Shown: positions 9,785-22,930 of the stretch, one piece after another
Numbering within the stretch: the first letter of the stretch is position 1
Layout of the letters: each line of letters starts with the position of its first letter
Assembly (NCBI RefSeq): GCF_902167145.1
Contig: NC_050102.1
Location: forward strand, 12,772,850 to 12,836,849
From: Zea mays
Taxonomy: Eukaryota; Streptophyta; Magnoliopsida; Poales; Poaceae
Reading direction: 5' to 3'
Length of the DNA: 64,000 bases
The notes under the pieces: model-generated
What the model saw: the letters and a program-made list of their open reading frames with translations, nothing else
What the model was told of the DNA's origin: nothing
The model's database searches: none
Program-made: the position numbers and the translations under genes

Positions 9785-12700
9785 TGTAACACCCCAGGTG
9801 TTTACCGTCTGCTCGACAACGAGTATGAGTTTAAGCTCGTAATATCAGTGAATAAAACAGATGCTAAATTTTAATCATTTTTGCCTTTTGCGAATTTAAT
9901 ATCGCATCTATTCGGCTGTCGCGAGTTCGACTTTGTTTTTATCTATCCGGGCTCGTCCTAAATTTTCGTGATGTTCGGAACATCGTTGTTCCGAAAATTG
10001 GTGCGTCCGGTGATTATTTAAAAATTCATCGCTCGCGCGAATACGAATTCGGAAGCTCGACCCACTGGGTGATTTATCCGGGACAAATTAGTTTGAACTC
10101 GACGACAAAGATATTTGGGGCAAAATAATCCAAATCGCGTATTATCCGAGAAAAATCGTGCGCGAGGTTATGATTCCATTCATTCTTCAGCACACTGTTT
10201 TGGTGACGAAATCATGTGTGCATTAGCCGATATGGTTTTGGCTAATATTAGTCGAATCACGCAGAATAAATTATCGAAACCGAAATCCGTTTAATTCAGT
10301 CCATTGCTTCTCGCTTCGGTCTAAATCTTCAAAAGTGAATTAACAGTACGATTTTGTCCAAGTTCAGAGAATTCGCCAAATCAAATCGTTAGTCCTCGGA
10401 TTTCCGCTTCGAGATTCGGGAAATATGATCTGTAGTTGAATAGCGTGTCGACCCAGTGTACATTGCTAAAAATCTGGACTCAAAAATATCTATGATTTTC
10501 TATAAAGAAACATGAAGAAAAGAAAATCCCAAAAAAAGAAAAAGATCCTCCGTTCTTATCTGCCGCCGCCGCCCCCCAGCAGATTTTTTTCAGCTGCCGC
10601 CTGGATAAAAATCGCGCCGCGCGCTTCTTCTTCTCCACGAGCTCATCTTCTCCCTCCCCAGCTCCTCTCTGCTCGCTCTCCCCAGCCGCTCCCTCTCTGC
10701 TTCTCTCTTTCAGCACGCCGCGCTCCCTCTGCTGGCCAGAGGCCCCCTCCAGCCGAGCTCGGCATCTGTAGCTTCCTCCTCCACCGCGCCCCTGGCTGAG
10801 CTCTCCCCCATGGCCGCCGTGGGCTCGCCGGCGTTGCCCCTGTCCATGGCCGCCGTGGTGGCGCGCGCCCCTGCTCCTCGCGCCCCCTGTTTTTCTCTCC
10901 CTCTCTCTTCTCCATAGCCGCGCCTACCCCTCTGTTTCCCACGCGCCACCGCTCTGGTTCCAGCTCTCTGGCTTGCCGCGTGCCCATCTCCGCGACTCCG
11001 ACCCTGGAACTCGCCCTCTGCCGCGCGCCGAGCTTCTCCCTGGTCGCCCCTTTAGCCGAGCGTCTTCCTGGCCGGAGCTCCCTGCTCGGTTTTCTCCATG
11101 GCGGCCGAGATCTCTCTTTCCCTGGTGCCGTGTGTGCTCGCCCTCGCCTATGCCGCGCCCCTGCGCTCGTCGCGGTGCTCCAGCTCGCCCCTGCGCGCTC
11201 CTCTCCCCAAGATCCCTCCCTGCATGCCGGACGTCGTCCGTTCCCTGGTGGCCGAGCATAGCCCTTGCGCTCGTACCTTCTCTGTTCAATTTCTAGAACA
11301 CCTAGGTCTATCCATGGTCACTCCCTTCGTCGTTGGTGTTCGGCTCCCTGTTTCAGTTGTTTCAGTTTGTCGTGCCGCGCCATCATCACTTCTGTCGCGA
11401 GCTCGATCCTCGTTGTCATCACTTCGCCATGTTTGACGGTAGCCGCCCCGTCGTGCTCGTCTCCGGTGCTCGCTTCGGCCGCGGACGCTGTCGAGCCCGT
11501 CGTTTTCCCTGTCCTGTGCTCACGCGGCTTTCTGCTCGCCAGCGCGCCCTCTCGGCTCGCTCGGCCTTAATCCCTATTGCGTCGTCGACCTCGCCGATTG
11601 TCGTCGTTCGTTATCACGTCGTGCGTGCAGCAGCCCCGGATCTGTGCAGCCCTGGTCTTGTTGTCGACATTGCTCGCCGTGGCTCAACTTGCTAGTTCGT
11701 CATTGTTTCGTCGTCACGTCGTTCGCCGTTGAGCCTCACTGCCCATCGTGAAGTCCCCTGCTGTCAGCCTCCGCACTCGTCCTAGGCCGTCGTAGCCAGT
11801 TTGCCTCTATCTCGTGGTGGTGTTGCGTTGCCGTCGAGTCCCGATATCGATCTGGCGGTCGTCGAAGTGAAGCTCAGTTCAATGCTCGCCAGGTGTTCGA
11901 TCGAAGATTTTATTCGGAGACTGTCGACATTCTCGCAAGCTTTGAGTCAGAGTTGCTTTGGATGAGAAATCCCTGATGTTCGAGAGAAGCGAGGCCTATA
12001 AGCGCTCTCTTAGGACTCGATCAAAGGTCTAAGTTATAAAATTGTCATCGCCCTAGCGGATATCGAATCCATTTGGTCTTGGTAGGCCAATATATTATTT
12101 CGGTTAATCGAATTGGATTAACTAGACTCATTAGTCGTAATAATTTTCGTGTTTAGCAGATGCGTCATGTTTGTGTTAGATGTTTGCTAAAATACCTCAG
12201 CCCCTCCGGTAATGTAATCGTGTGAAATAAATGTGTAATATGGTGCACCTTAGGACTAAAATGCAGGATAAATGAAATATTTAATTTAGTGGAACTTATG
12301 CTGCATAATAGCTGAGAATAGTAATTCTAGAAGTTAATGTAATGATTTCTATTTTTAGTCTAAGTTTAGATATTGTGCTCTAGTCAAGAGAGATAGAGTG
12401 CTCGTAAACGGTTCTCTATGGTTTATGATATTCCTATCTATATGCATTCATATGCATAATGCATTTCATTCAGATACGTTAATTAATGGCGTAATGCGGA
12501 AGACAAGCCAAGTCGACCCCAAGCGCGGGCTACTCCGTATGGTGGTGCTGGAAGACGAACCTGCCCGATCAAGTGCTAGCACAAGGATGATCATCAAGTG
12601 GACGTCACCTAACAACACTAACCTAGTGTTACCTAGGCAAGCCCTGGTGCATTTTCCACCTCCTTGTGTTTTAAAATCTTTATCACCTTATTTGATGCAT

Positions 12701-14120
12701 TAGGTGATAGGAGTTGTGTGCTAAACCGTTGATCCATTTCCTTCCTTGAAAGTTGATTACCCTTCCTTGATACCCATTTTGAAAAGAATTTTATGATGCT
12801 TAGCCTTGCTTTAGCAAACAAAAATGTTTTGTTTTAAAACAAAAGTGATGCTTCAGTGGGTGGGAATGTTTTCAAAAAGAAAAACTTGTGATGGTGGATC
12901 CATCAAGGCCTTGATGGGTTCAACATCGAAAAAGATGTACCTCTGCGAGGTACCAAACTTTGGGTTGAAAATAATAAAGCTGAGACCAGGCGGTTGACTT
13001 GCACGAGAAGAGAGTCTCGGTGTAGTGTCTCCGTCTGAGTCGATTAAGGACCTTGTCGATGTAGGCTTGCTGATCGAGGACCTTTTAACTGGTCACATGC
13101 CTCATCATGGGTAAGCTTTGCCTCGGGCAGACTAATACCAGAATAAGATAACACGCAATGGGAGTGGAGAGATGGCGAGAGTAGCGTGTACCCTCCATGG
13201 TAAGAGGCTAGACGGTGGTGTATATGTGCTCTCGGTTGGCGTGAACCTGATCTGGTCTTAAGAACCCCAGTGGCGAGTTGACATATGCAAGGGTTAAGTG
13301 CTACATATGTCGTGTGATTGGAGATCCTCAGCTGAGTATTAATCGATTCGGATCACCGTTACTTCTCGGACATGAAGACTTGGTCACTGCCCTACACGTA
13401 GCATTCCAGTGAACAAGAAGGGTTGATAAGAAAATGGCTAGCATAGGCCAAGTGCTTGAACTAGGGTAGAAAGAACTCTAGATACAGGTAACTTTACTTA
13501 ACCTGACAATAAAACTGGATTTTTAAGGATCCATTATTAGTAAACTTTTCTGCAAACAGAGTCTTTGATTCTTGATAAGCCATACCTTGACTCCCTGTAG
13601 CCAGCATATCCTTGAGAGTCTTTTCTTTAGTCGGGTAAGTCTTGCTGAGTAATTTCGTACTCAGGGTTTTATTCCCTGTTGTTTTTCAGGTTATAACTTT
13701 GTGCTGTTGTTGATGATGTTAAGTGCCGGTGGGCTCGGCCTTCTTATAAGTCTAAGTAACTCTTCTATACTTCTTATTGAGGATGGTCCCTTAAGCTAGC
13801 ATATATTTCAAACTTATAAATAATTTATAACATTTCAAAGTTTATTCCTTTGAATCACTTTTGTAACCACTCCGATGAATATAATGTAAATTTTTTTGTA
13901 ACTTGTAAAATTTGGTAATAAGATTTCCGCTGCAAAAATGTTGATGTGTGTGATTTGTGTTACTTAATCCTGCGGTCCTGGTTGTAAGTGGTTTATCCGG
14001 TGTCCTTGGGGCAATCGGGCGGATCCTATTAAGTTATCTGGTGCACATGCATGGCCGTCTGAGGTCTTTGAGACAAGGACAGGTGCATGTGGGCCCGATA
14101 TCTTGGGAGGTTCTGCCACA
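9785..14120 (+). mobile_element. Solo LTR A (4.3 kb), plus orientation
   Basis: It begins TGTAACACCCCAGGTG and ends GGTTCTGCCACA. The flanking 5 bp, ggcgc at 9780-9784 and ggcgc at 14121-14125, are identical, a target site duplication. No primer site, gag or pol lies between, so this is a solo LTR left by recombination between two LTRs. The end GGTTCTGCCACA is shared with element 2's LTR, so A belongs to a related chromovirus family. It contains a very GC/CT-rich part (10550-11900), probably the promoter and leader region, where long overlapping ORFs in several frames are composition artefacts. Confidence 0.85.
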
Positions 14121-14273
14121 GGCGCGCACTGACCAGCGGGCCAGGGCGGTTAGCGACCGAGGGCGAGGAAACAGACTGATCGGCCGGGCCAGGTGCCAGA
14201 GACACCAGCGACCAATAGGTGGGGTCTAGGCGTCGGGTGCGCGTGCACGAAGCGGTATCCGGCTGTGACAGAA
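14121..14273 (-). mobile_element. 5' LTR of element 1, segment 2
   Basis: This is a 153-bp GC-rich island between the two solo LTRs. It is the part of element 1's LTR that lay between the insertion sites of A and B. Its first 5 bp are the duplicated target ggcgc of A. No gene is seen. Confidence 0.7.
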
Positions 14274-17200
14274 CCTCCCAAATCATTAGGCCCACCTACA
14301 GTTGTCCTTGCCCAACAGACCTCAAACAACCCTGTAGGTGCACCTGATCAGTTATTAAGTTCGGTATCTGTATTCCTTTCCTTTCCCAAGAGCGTTTCAC
14401 CCGTCATGCAGATATTATAACACATCGGAGGTATGAATATGCAGAAGCAGTTACAACAACTTTATTTTATATTAAAGTATAGAAAGAGTAGTATTATTAC
14501 AGACCAGAGCAAATATAAGAGTGCTGGAGTAATATTATTACATCACTGGGAGGCAAAAACCCCTCCTGATCAACAGTAAAAGTTTTAAAAGGAGGACACT
14601 TCCTCCCGGGTCTTCAGTCCTGGTTTTCTTCTTTAGGCACCACCTTTGAACAAAAGCAACAAAAATTTGTTGCTTCCTCACCTAAAACAACATGGGACAA
14701 AGCCCTGAGTACGAAGTGTACTTTCGCAAGTCTTACCCGTCAAAATAGAAAAACTCTCAAGGATATGCTGGCTTTTGGGGATCAAGGTATGGCTTATCAA
14801 GAATCAAAGACTCTGCATCTAGAGTTCTTTCTACCCTAGTTCAATCACTTGACCTATACTAGCCAATTTCTTAGCAACCTTCATATTCACTGGAATGCTA
14901 CGTGTAAGTCAGTGACCAAGTCTTCATGTCCGCGAAGTTACGGCGATCCGAATCGATTAATACTCTGCTGAGGATCTCCAATCACACGACATATGTAGCA
15001 CTTAACCCTTGCATATGTCAACTCGCCACCGGTGTTCTTAAGACCAGATCAGGTTCACGCCAACCGAGAGCACAGATACACCACCGTCCAGCCTCTTGCC
15101 ATGGAGGGTACACGCTACTCTCGCCATCTCTCCACTCCCATTGCGTGTTATCTTATTCTGGTATTAGTCTGCCTGAGTCAAAGCTTACCCATGACGAGGC
15201 ATGTGACCAGTTAAAGGGTCCTCAGTCAGCAGGCCTACATCGAGAAGGTCCTTAATCGACTCAGACGGAGACACTACACTGAGACTTCCTTCTCGTGCAA
15301 GTCACCCGCCCGGTCTCAGCTTTATTACTTTCAACCCAAAGTTTGGTACCTGGTAGAGGTACATCTTTTCCGATGTTGAACCCATCATGGCCATGATGGA
15401 TCCACCATCAAGTTTTATTTTGAAACACCCCACCCACTTGAAGCATCATCTTTTGTAAAAACAAAACATTTTGTTTTTCTAGAGCAAAGCTAAGCATAAG
15501 AAAAACCTTTTTGCAAAACAGGGGATCAAAGAAAGGTAATCAAATTCTCAAGGAAGGAAATGCAGCAATTTGTTTAGCACACAACTCCTATCACCTAATG
15601 CATCAAGTAAGTGAGAAAGAGTTTAAAATAACAAGGAGGTGGCAAATGCACCGGGGCTTGCCTTGTGTTATAGGTGAGTCAGGCTCTGCTCCACAGATGT
15701 CAAAATAAAAGCAGTTCCCGGCCTGGGGTTCTTCAGGTGGTGGTGGTGTAGTCCTTGCTTCTTCAACTTCTATCTCTTCTTCGTTTTCTATATATATCCA
15801 TATATAATCATGAATGCTCATGTAATGCTCATGAAAATGAAAAGATAACAAAAGTATATTATCTGAGGTCTTGAATATAATTTTCCTTCACGGATCTCCG
15901 GAAAACTAGGGTTTTTGGAGTCTATAGTAAAGTTCATAGGGCAGGAAACTAGGGTTTTAGGTTCTAGGTACCAGACATGGTCCAAATCATACAAAACTTT
16001 ACCCAAGGCTTCTAAATAACATTTAAAGCTTATCTAAAAAGTTTGGTGATTTTTGGGATTATTAATTAATTTCTAAAATTCCAGGGGTATAAGCTTTGAC
16101 TATCTTAAATACTCCATAATTTCATAGTTGGACTAAAAATCATGCTACTATTTTTATTAAATACTATAGAAAATTAGGAATCTAGCAAAATTGGTCTTGA
16201 ATTTTTAGCATTTTTCTACAATTTTCTAGGAATTCTCTAGTCCTGGCAGAAAAAGAAAAAGAGAAAGGTGCTACAGTATTGGGCTCATTTCAGTCCGAGA
16301 TGGCCCAACGAAGAAAGAACTCGCCCGCGCACGTGCCCGCGTTGGCGGTTTTACACAGACGACCTCAGCTTTTTGAATAAGCAGCAAATAACCCAAAGCA
16401 CTATTTGTTTGTATCACTAACGTTTGCACCAAGACCCCCGAAGTTCTATTCCTTCGCAACACTAGGTCCGCAAAGGGGAGTTGCGGAGAACCAAGCTCTG
16501 GTGAACTCATACCAGCTAAAATAAGCAATGGCTGGTGCCCTAATTCGACTGAGACCTAATTCAACCCTTAACAAGTGTTTCCCCTCAATCAATTTGAAAG
16601 ATTCAACCCTAATTGGAGCTTGTTCCTAGTCATGGCGGTGGAATGGCTCGGGAGATCGCATTCTGGACAACCGACAGGATGAACGCTAAAATTGAAGCTT
16701 GAGGAAGCTTCACGGGTTCACCAGGAACTAGGTACATGATTGAATTTGGACTAAACAAGAATAGGAGAGTGAGTCAACAGAGAGGGTGTCCGCGGCGGCG
16801 TTCTACGGTACGACTGGGTGCTTCGGAGTGTGGGCTTTGGTAAAGTTCAATTGGCCGGCTCCGAAAGCAATAGAAAGCTAAAGACAAGCTAGAACAAGAA
16901 GCAATTTGGTAGGTACTGACCCGAGGAGTGCTGGCCATGGAGGAGTCCTTCACGGCGGCGGAGGAGACCGATCTCAGGGAAATCCGATGATCTCCGATGA
17001 TGGTGGACAGAACAGGGTGGCTGGTGAATCGTTAGCTTCGCAACTAAGGGACGAAGAGCAGTGCTCAGTTGATTTGGATGACGGGGGTGAGAGTGCGGTG
17101 AATTTATAGGCCCGGTGAGCTACCGCGACGGCCATGGTGATAACCTTCACCGGACTTTGCTAGCGACCATCGACGACGTCGGGCGCTGTCCTTTTCTAAG

Positions 17201-18377
17201 AGTTTGCCACGTCTCGCCGTGATAGTAACGCGGTCAAATCGGCGATGTCATGGATGAACGGAGAGGAGCGGCGCCGGTGACCAGGCACGACCGTAAGGAT
17301 CAGTGGCCGTGTGGCGGCCGGAATAGTTACCCTCCACCGCGACGATCTTACCCGATTCACGAATATCATCACGAGGAGATGCCCGTCGAGCGCTTAACCG
17401 GACCACGACATGAATCACGCGCGGATCGGTGCTGGCGGCGAAGTGCTCTGCACCAGGGATATGTTGACACTGTAGCATCGCGATTGATCTTCATACCGAC
17501 TTACAGAGCACAATCAGGGCAGATTTTCTCCAAATTCTATGTGACAACCTCAATCACCCATCTGCAACAAAGTTATAGATCTATAAACCATCTTCACTTT
17601 TGCTATAGCATCCCTAGTCGAATTCCCACTGAATCCAACTCAAATTTGATCTCAAGTTTGGCCAAAACCACTGGTGGCCATGTTTGAGTTTTAAAAACTA
17701 ACTGACAGCCCAACTTTGTGCTTATTTATTCCAATTTCTATTCAGCACCAGTGCTCAGTCCCTTCATCAAACTTGTTCTCCTATGATAGCTCTACAACTT
17801 TGCTATATTGACTTTGAGCAAAAACTTCAAGAATCCTGAGATGTAGGGCTCCAAAGTGAGCCTCAATCAACTGGTTCTAAACTTAAACACATGAGATACA
17901 TAGAGTGGCCTTTTTGCAATTAGGCCCAAATCTCATGACTTCTTTTGCAAATCTTCAAATATATGAACCATATGACTTAAGGTACCCTAATTCCATGGTT
18001 TTTGTACTTAGGTCCAAAAGTGGGCAACATTTGCATATAACCCCCTAGGGTTTCTATCTAGGGTTTTCTAGGGGTCTATTTAGGGTTTTTGATACTTCTA
18101 GGGTTTTGATACTATCAAATCCTTATTAGAGTTGATATCTTATGCCCATTTCTAATAAGTTTTGAGAATTTAACACATTTGGGTTTTATTGACACCCTAA
18201 ATTCAATTTAGGGTTAAGTACCCTACCCTAGGGTTTTACCCATGACATGTCACATCAATACAACTTATTTGAAATTTTTGCCCAGTGAATGCATTCTAAG
18301 TGTAACAATCACATGATATGCTAATGCTCTTGATGTTATGCTCAAGTTTTAGTGATGGTAACACCAGGGGTGTTACA
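14274..18377 (-). mobile_element. Solo LTR B (4.1 kb), minus orientation
   Basis: Read on the minus strand it starts at 18377 with TGTAACACCCCTGGTGTTAC and ends at 14274 with GGTTCTGTCACA. Its 3' half (14274 to about 15750) is clearly related to the 3' half of solo LTR A (about 12450-14120), including the block around the TCAGACGGAGACACTACAC motif, while the 5' halves differ. Flanks are ccggc (14269-14273) and tcggt (18378-18382), which match at 3 of 5 bases with two C-to-T differences, so the target duplication is only plausible. There is no internal coding region. The stretch 16270-18250 is mostly AT-rich with copies of AGGGTTTT. Confidence 0.75.
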
Positions 18378-19660
18378 TCGGTGATCCGGTCAGCACGATA
18401 AAGATCGAACGGCTAAGATCGAGCGCCGGAGGGGTTCATGGCTGCAGGCGGCGCCGCTCTTGCTCATTACGGTGAGGTCGCTGGAGCCGGGGCAGGTGCG
18501 GGCTACGGCGGTTTTGAGCCGCCGCGTTTGGGCAGAAATGACGAGGAGGGCTCGGCGAACATGCTGAGGGGGCTTCGGCCACTAGACTAGGGTCAGAGAG
18601 GGGAGAATGGCGGAGGAAAAGCTCCAAGCAGGTCCGGGCAACTCCGGCGAGGAATCGCGGCCGGGGAGAGGGGATCTGGGGTGCACTAAGGCCGGGATTG
18701 GCTACAACAGGGTGAGGGGAACATCATGGACTAATGCCGGAGCACAGGGCCGGGCTAGTCTGACCAGTCATCGCGCGAGCGCGGCGAATTGCTGCGCCAA
18801 ACTCCGGCAAAGCCGAATTGGCCAATACAAAGCAGAATTGGGAGAAACTGAGCATGGGAACGGATGTTTCACCTCGGGGTGAAGCTCAGGGTCGCTTGGG
18901 GCAGCTTCTGGCGGGTTGGATGGCCGACATGGCGGGTGCAGAACTCCGGCGAGGCCGACCGACGAGAGGAGAGCGCGAGAGAGGGTGAGCTTGCATGAAA
19001 TGAGACAGGGGAGCGACTGCGGGTGCGGGCAGAGCTCAAAAGGGAGCTGGGGTGCGTGGGCAGGCGACGTGGCTGGGGATCTCGGCGTGCGTGCGCTGGT
19101 CCACGGTGGTTCACAGGGAAGGCGGAGCTGACAGGGCGGTTCCACGGCGTAGCGAGAGGGAGTGGGCACGGGGAACGGCTCGACGCCTTGACAAGACGGG
19201 CCCGCGAGGCAGAGAGGGAAAGGGGCACGCGGGCGAGGGCAACTGGTGCCGATAGAGCGGCCCCACTGGGCAGAGGGAGAGGGGGAGGGTGCGCGCGCGG
19301 AGAGAAACCGACACTGACAGAGGGAGCTGGGCTGAATTGGTTTTCTCTTTTTCCAGGGAATTTCTAATTGCTTTTCTTTTTATTTTCTCTAGGGTTTTCA
19401 ATTCAAATTCAAACCAAGTTTCAAATTCAAACTAATTCAAACATGTGCAACAATTCAAAGAATATTTAAGCTCAGCATGATGCAACATTTCATGACTCAT
19501 ATTGTTTTGACAAAAATAAATAATTAATCCCTCACTAATTAAGCTAAATCTACTCAAAAGGAAAAGAGAGAGAGAAAAGCTAGAGAGAGATACAAGAGTA
19601 ACACCTGAATTTGGTGGATAGTTAGAAAGAAATTTTATACCCCAAATTCAGGGTGTTACA
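18378..19660 (-). mobile_element. 5' LTR of element 1, segment 3 (5' part of LTR)
   Basis: This is the start of the LTR on the minus strand (TGTAACACCCTGAATTTGGG at 19660). Positions 19271-19660 match 854-1295 closely. It includes a GC-rich promoter-like stretch (18378-19330) and an AT-rich end. The 5 bp outside, agtag (19661-19665), would be one half of the target duplication; the other half is outside the window. Confidence 0.85.
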
Positions 19661-19858
19661 AGTAGCGGCTGTGGTGGTGTTGCAGGGCAAGGCGGTGCAG
19701 CTGCGAGGGCTCGAGGGGTGACTTGCCCGTTGCAGTGGTGGTGAGCGCTAGATTAAGCACGATGGGAGCAGGGCAGAAAGCATGTGGAGCAGCGATGGCG
19801 CTCTAGCAGCGACCAACAGGGATGTTGGGGCATCGGTGGCATGATTTGTGCACGGTGG
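19661..19858. other. Unassigned DNA between element 1 and solo LTR D
   Basis: This GC-rich 198-bp stretch continues in sequence at 29693 once solo LTR D is removed. It has purine-rich GGTGG repeats. No gene or element is recognised. Confidence 0.5.
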
Positions 19859-20585
19859 TGTAACACCCTGAATTTGGGGGTATAAAATTTCTTTTCTAAT
19901 ATTCACCAAATTCAGGTGTTACCCTCTGTTTTCCTTGCTTTTCTTTTTCCTAAATAGTGAAGAGTTATTTTGTTTTATATCTACGCATAAGCCTAGTAAA
20001 ATAAAATCATAGAGGAACTTTGATTGTTGCATTCATGTTGATGCATAGTGTTTATGAGTGCAACATGTTATCGTAACAAATTAAAAAATCTCGAGGATGT
20101 TCCCAAGAGTTTTTGGTATCTCTGGAACGTTTCTTCGGGTATGAAATATGAATTTCAGTTTTTCTTATATTAATTAAATACCTAAAATGTGGTAGTTGCG
20201 AAAACTATAAAATTTTGGGAACTCGATAATATATATATATATATTTCTCTCGTCGAACCTATTCCAGATCTCATGCCCTTTTTCGCGAGATTACTGAACC
20301 ACGTCTTCTTGCGAACGGCATGCTGCTCGCGTCGGCATTCCTCGTCTATCCCCGTCTTTCCCTTCGTCGTCCACCTCGTCATCTTGGGCCCGCGGGCCAG
20401 CTTTGACCGTCTTCATCTAATTTTATCTAACCCTGTCTACCACTCGTCTAACTCTGTCTAACCCTGTCTCGTGCAACTCGCCGTGCAGCTGTCTCTCTCG
20501 CTCGGCCAGGACAAGAGCCGCCGTGAAATTGACAACCACCTCTCGCGCCCTCTCCTTTCTATACATACCCTCTCCTTTCTATACA
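19859..20585 (+). mobile_element. Solo LTR D, left segment
   Basis: It begins TGTAACACCCTGAATTTGGG, the same start as element 1's LTR, in plus orientation. Preceding bases ggtgg (19854-19858) repeat exactly at 29693-29697 after the LTR end, a perfect target duplication. Beyond about 60 bp it diverges from element 1's LTR. A 20-bp tandem repeat (CCCTCTCCTTTCTATACA) occurs at about 20549-20585 just before the Helitron junction. Confidence 0.85.
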
Positions 20586-20773
20586 CTAGGTGAATGTCCG
20601 TGCTTTGCAATGGAAACATATAATAGCATGATAATTTATGTACAAATGTTTGTTTTACTGATATGAGAAAATGTTTCGTAATTCATTTGTGATCCTAGCC
20701 ATATATAAATTTGGTTATTTTAATCTATTTATTTCACCACTACATTGCAACAATCAGTATCTAAGCCAAGCCT

Positions 20774-21148
20774 TTACCATTTGCTATTTGTTTGGATCGA
20801 CAATGGACTGTCGTTGTTGGGCACCATCGGTCGGACAAGGACAAGAGGAGCCGAAAGAGAAGGGTGTATGAAATTCTGCGGGTCGTGGTTTGATAAAGAT
20901 CCTCTGCTTACCTCTAAGGAGGTCACGATGACCTTTGTCCCGCAGGTCATGCACACAATCACATCAACCGTAAAACCAAATATGAACATGAACCCAAGTT
21001 TGATCCGAGTGTCCCAAAGTGCACCAAATAAGAAATCGATAAACAAAGAGGCAAACGTTATACTCCTTAAAATGATTGACATGAGTATTGTAGTGCTATT
21101 GAAGCTATGATCAACATCATTTTTAATAGATCTCCCAATAAATTTCAC
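20774..21148 (-). CDS. Unrecognised 124-aa ORF in Helitron, possible membrane fragment
   Basis: The minus-strand ORF has two hydrophobic runs, one around SIILRSITFASLFIDFLFG and one around LGFMFIFGFTVDVIVCM, that could be membrane segments. I do not recognise a family. It may be part of a captured gene, since the same Helitron carries other minus-strand fragments, or chance. Expression is not supported by anything visible. Confidence 0.25.
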   Translation of the reverse strand: MKFIGRSIKNDVDHSFNSTTILMSIILRSITFASLFIDFLFGALWDTRIKLGFMFIFGFTVDVIVCMTCGTKVIVTSLEVSRGSLSNHDPQNFIHPSLSAPLVLVRPMVPNNDSPLSIQTNSKW

Positions 21149-22042
21149 AATTGAGCTAAGTAGAGTTTGATCGATAATCTGAATTTTTCATGTGGGTCCC
21201 ATATATTATAAACAGAAGGGAGTACAAATGATAAAGCTCAAGAACAAGTGAACCACTAATGATTCTTACCCAAGGTCAGCATAACACCTCCTAAATCCCA
21301 AATATGCCCATAATTTAGTCTCTTGTGAAATTGTTTGGACATTAATTCTTCCCTTTTGATAAATGTCTCTTGTGAGTCAATACTGGTAAATATTGAGTAT
21401 AAGGACATGTGTTTTTTCACAATTTGTGGTAAATAATAAAATGCAGTAGCACATGAGCCTGTGCAGCATAAACACATTGGGTGTAAGGATAAAGAAACAA
21501 AAACACATACCAATTACATCGCAATGAGAAACAAGTGCTTGCATGGAAAACAGTTTTGATATTAACATCTGATTTAGCTTGGTCCTTGAGCAAAGTAATT
21601 ACTTTATCCTTTGCTTGGTTTACATGTTACCATGTATCTCTCGTACTATAATTAAGATACCAAATGTTGGTCATACCAAAAGCACAATTAAAAAATGCTG
21701 AAATAATTGTGCATATATGAAAGCAGAGAGTAGTTTCTGGATTCATTTTTTAATTGCTGCAGCCCAAAGAGGGCTTACCTCAAACAGGGGTCTTATCGCA
21801 AGAAATGAAGCTGACTCTAGAAATGCTTCTCCCAACCTTGAACCTAAAATACAGTTGAAATAGAATATGAAAATTGAAGATTCAAGAACTGGATAAATGC
21901 AATTCAATATGTATAGGTCAAGAAAAGTCAGAAACAAGTTTCAAGCTTGGAATAAAACTGAACTATGTATGAATAAAAAAGGAAAAGTAAGATGTGTTTT
22001 AAATTCTTTGGACTCCATTTTCAGTATGCAACATCTATAGTC

Positions 22043-22104
22043 TATACATACATAGTGTTGCAGGCTGCAACACTATACATACATAGTGTTGCAGGCTGCA
22101 ACAT
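22043..22104. repeat. 31-bp tandem repeat with internal palindrome
   Basis: Two copies of a 31-bp unit (TATACATACATAGTGTTGCA...) at 22043-22073 and 22074-22104. Each includes the palindrome GTTGCAGGCTGCAAC, which could form a short hairpin. Confidence 0.7.
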
Positions 22105-22696
22105 CGTGTTTAAAAATAGACAAAAAAATTCAGAGGCAAGTTTTAGAATTGATCAAAAGAATCCTAGTGCTTTTTTCTGGTGGTCCTGTGGCCACCAGAT
22201 CCGTGACTTCTTAGTGGCATGTACCAATGTTGATATTTGCTTATATATGAGGTATTCCAAATCATATTTCAGAAGGCTAAAATTTTGGTTGGTTTTGTAT
22301 GTTCACTCTGCTACTGCACTTTTCGTCTACAACAACATTTTAACAAAGGAATCTTAAAATTTTGATTAGAAACTCTATGCAACAAAGTCATTCTGCAAAC
22401 AAAACTTATATAGTGTGCAGTCTTACTAAAAACATTTAGATACCATGAAGATCCATCTGGCAATCTGAACATCCATGGAGTAGATGTTTCTGAAAAGACC
22501 ATATATGACATAAGACTTGCACATAATGGCATTGGGATTTTGGACAGTAGTATCCTAGAGAGCTCATATTATACTGCTTATGTAAGATTATACACAAAAT
22601 CACTCCCAATTAGTTGTTTCATATAAGTCCCTGATGTCTATGTTTCTTCTGTGACGAGATGGACACATAAGGATCCAGAGAAGAAAGCACACTCAC

Positions 22697-22930
22697 CCCT
22701 TGTGGATGTACCCAATGACCTGATCCCCCACACAAAACTCCACGAGGTACCCCTTTTTGTCCTGCAAAATCCCAAACACAAATACGCACATGCACAGATG
22801 AAGGTGTTTGACCACATATGAATTACCAATACACTAAAGCTCATGTGAGAATAGTCGATATACTCACCATTTCGCAGTTGCAGCTCTTGACCAGGTCGGA
22901 CTCGTCGCCGTGCCCGTCGTCTCCAGCGAT
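22697..22930 (-). pseudogene. Captured two-exon fragment, Nudix hydrolase-like
   Basis: Minus-strand exon 1 (about 22930-22868) ends ...LVKSCNCEM with a GTGAG donor. Exon 2 (22761-22697) follows a TTTTGCAG acceptor, keeps phase 0, and encodes YLVEFCVGDQVIGYIHKG before another GTGAG donor. This resembles the conserved N-terminal module of plant Nudix hydrolase 20/24-type proteins (CN..M..KxxxVEFxVxDQVVGYIHKGF), from memory of the family. Retained splice sites show capture at the DNA level, as expected of a Helitron. The catalytic Nudix box is absent, so no enzyme would result. The 107-bp intron lies between the exons. Confidence 0.5.

Noticed and set aside
10480..11700. Several overlapping 80-120 aa ORFs on both strands in solo LTR A
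   Set aside because: All frames are open because the DNA is GC/CT-rich. No domain is recognisable and the region is the promoter/leader part of an LTR.
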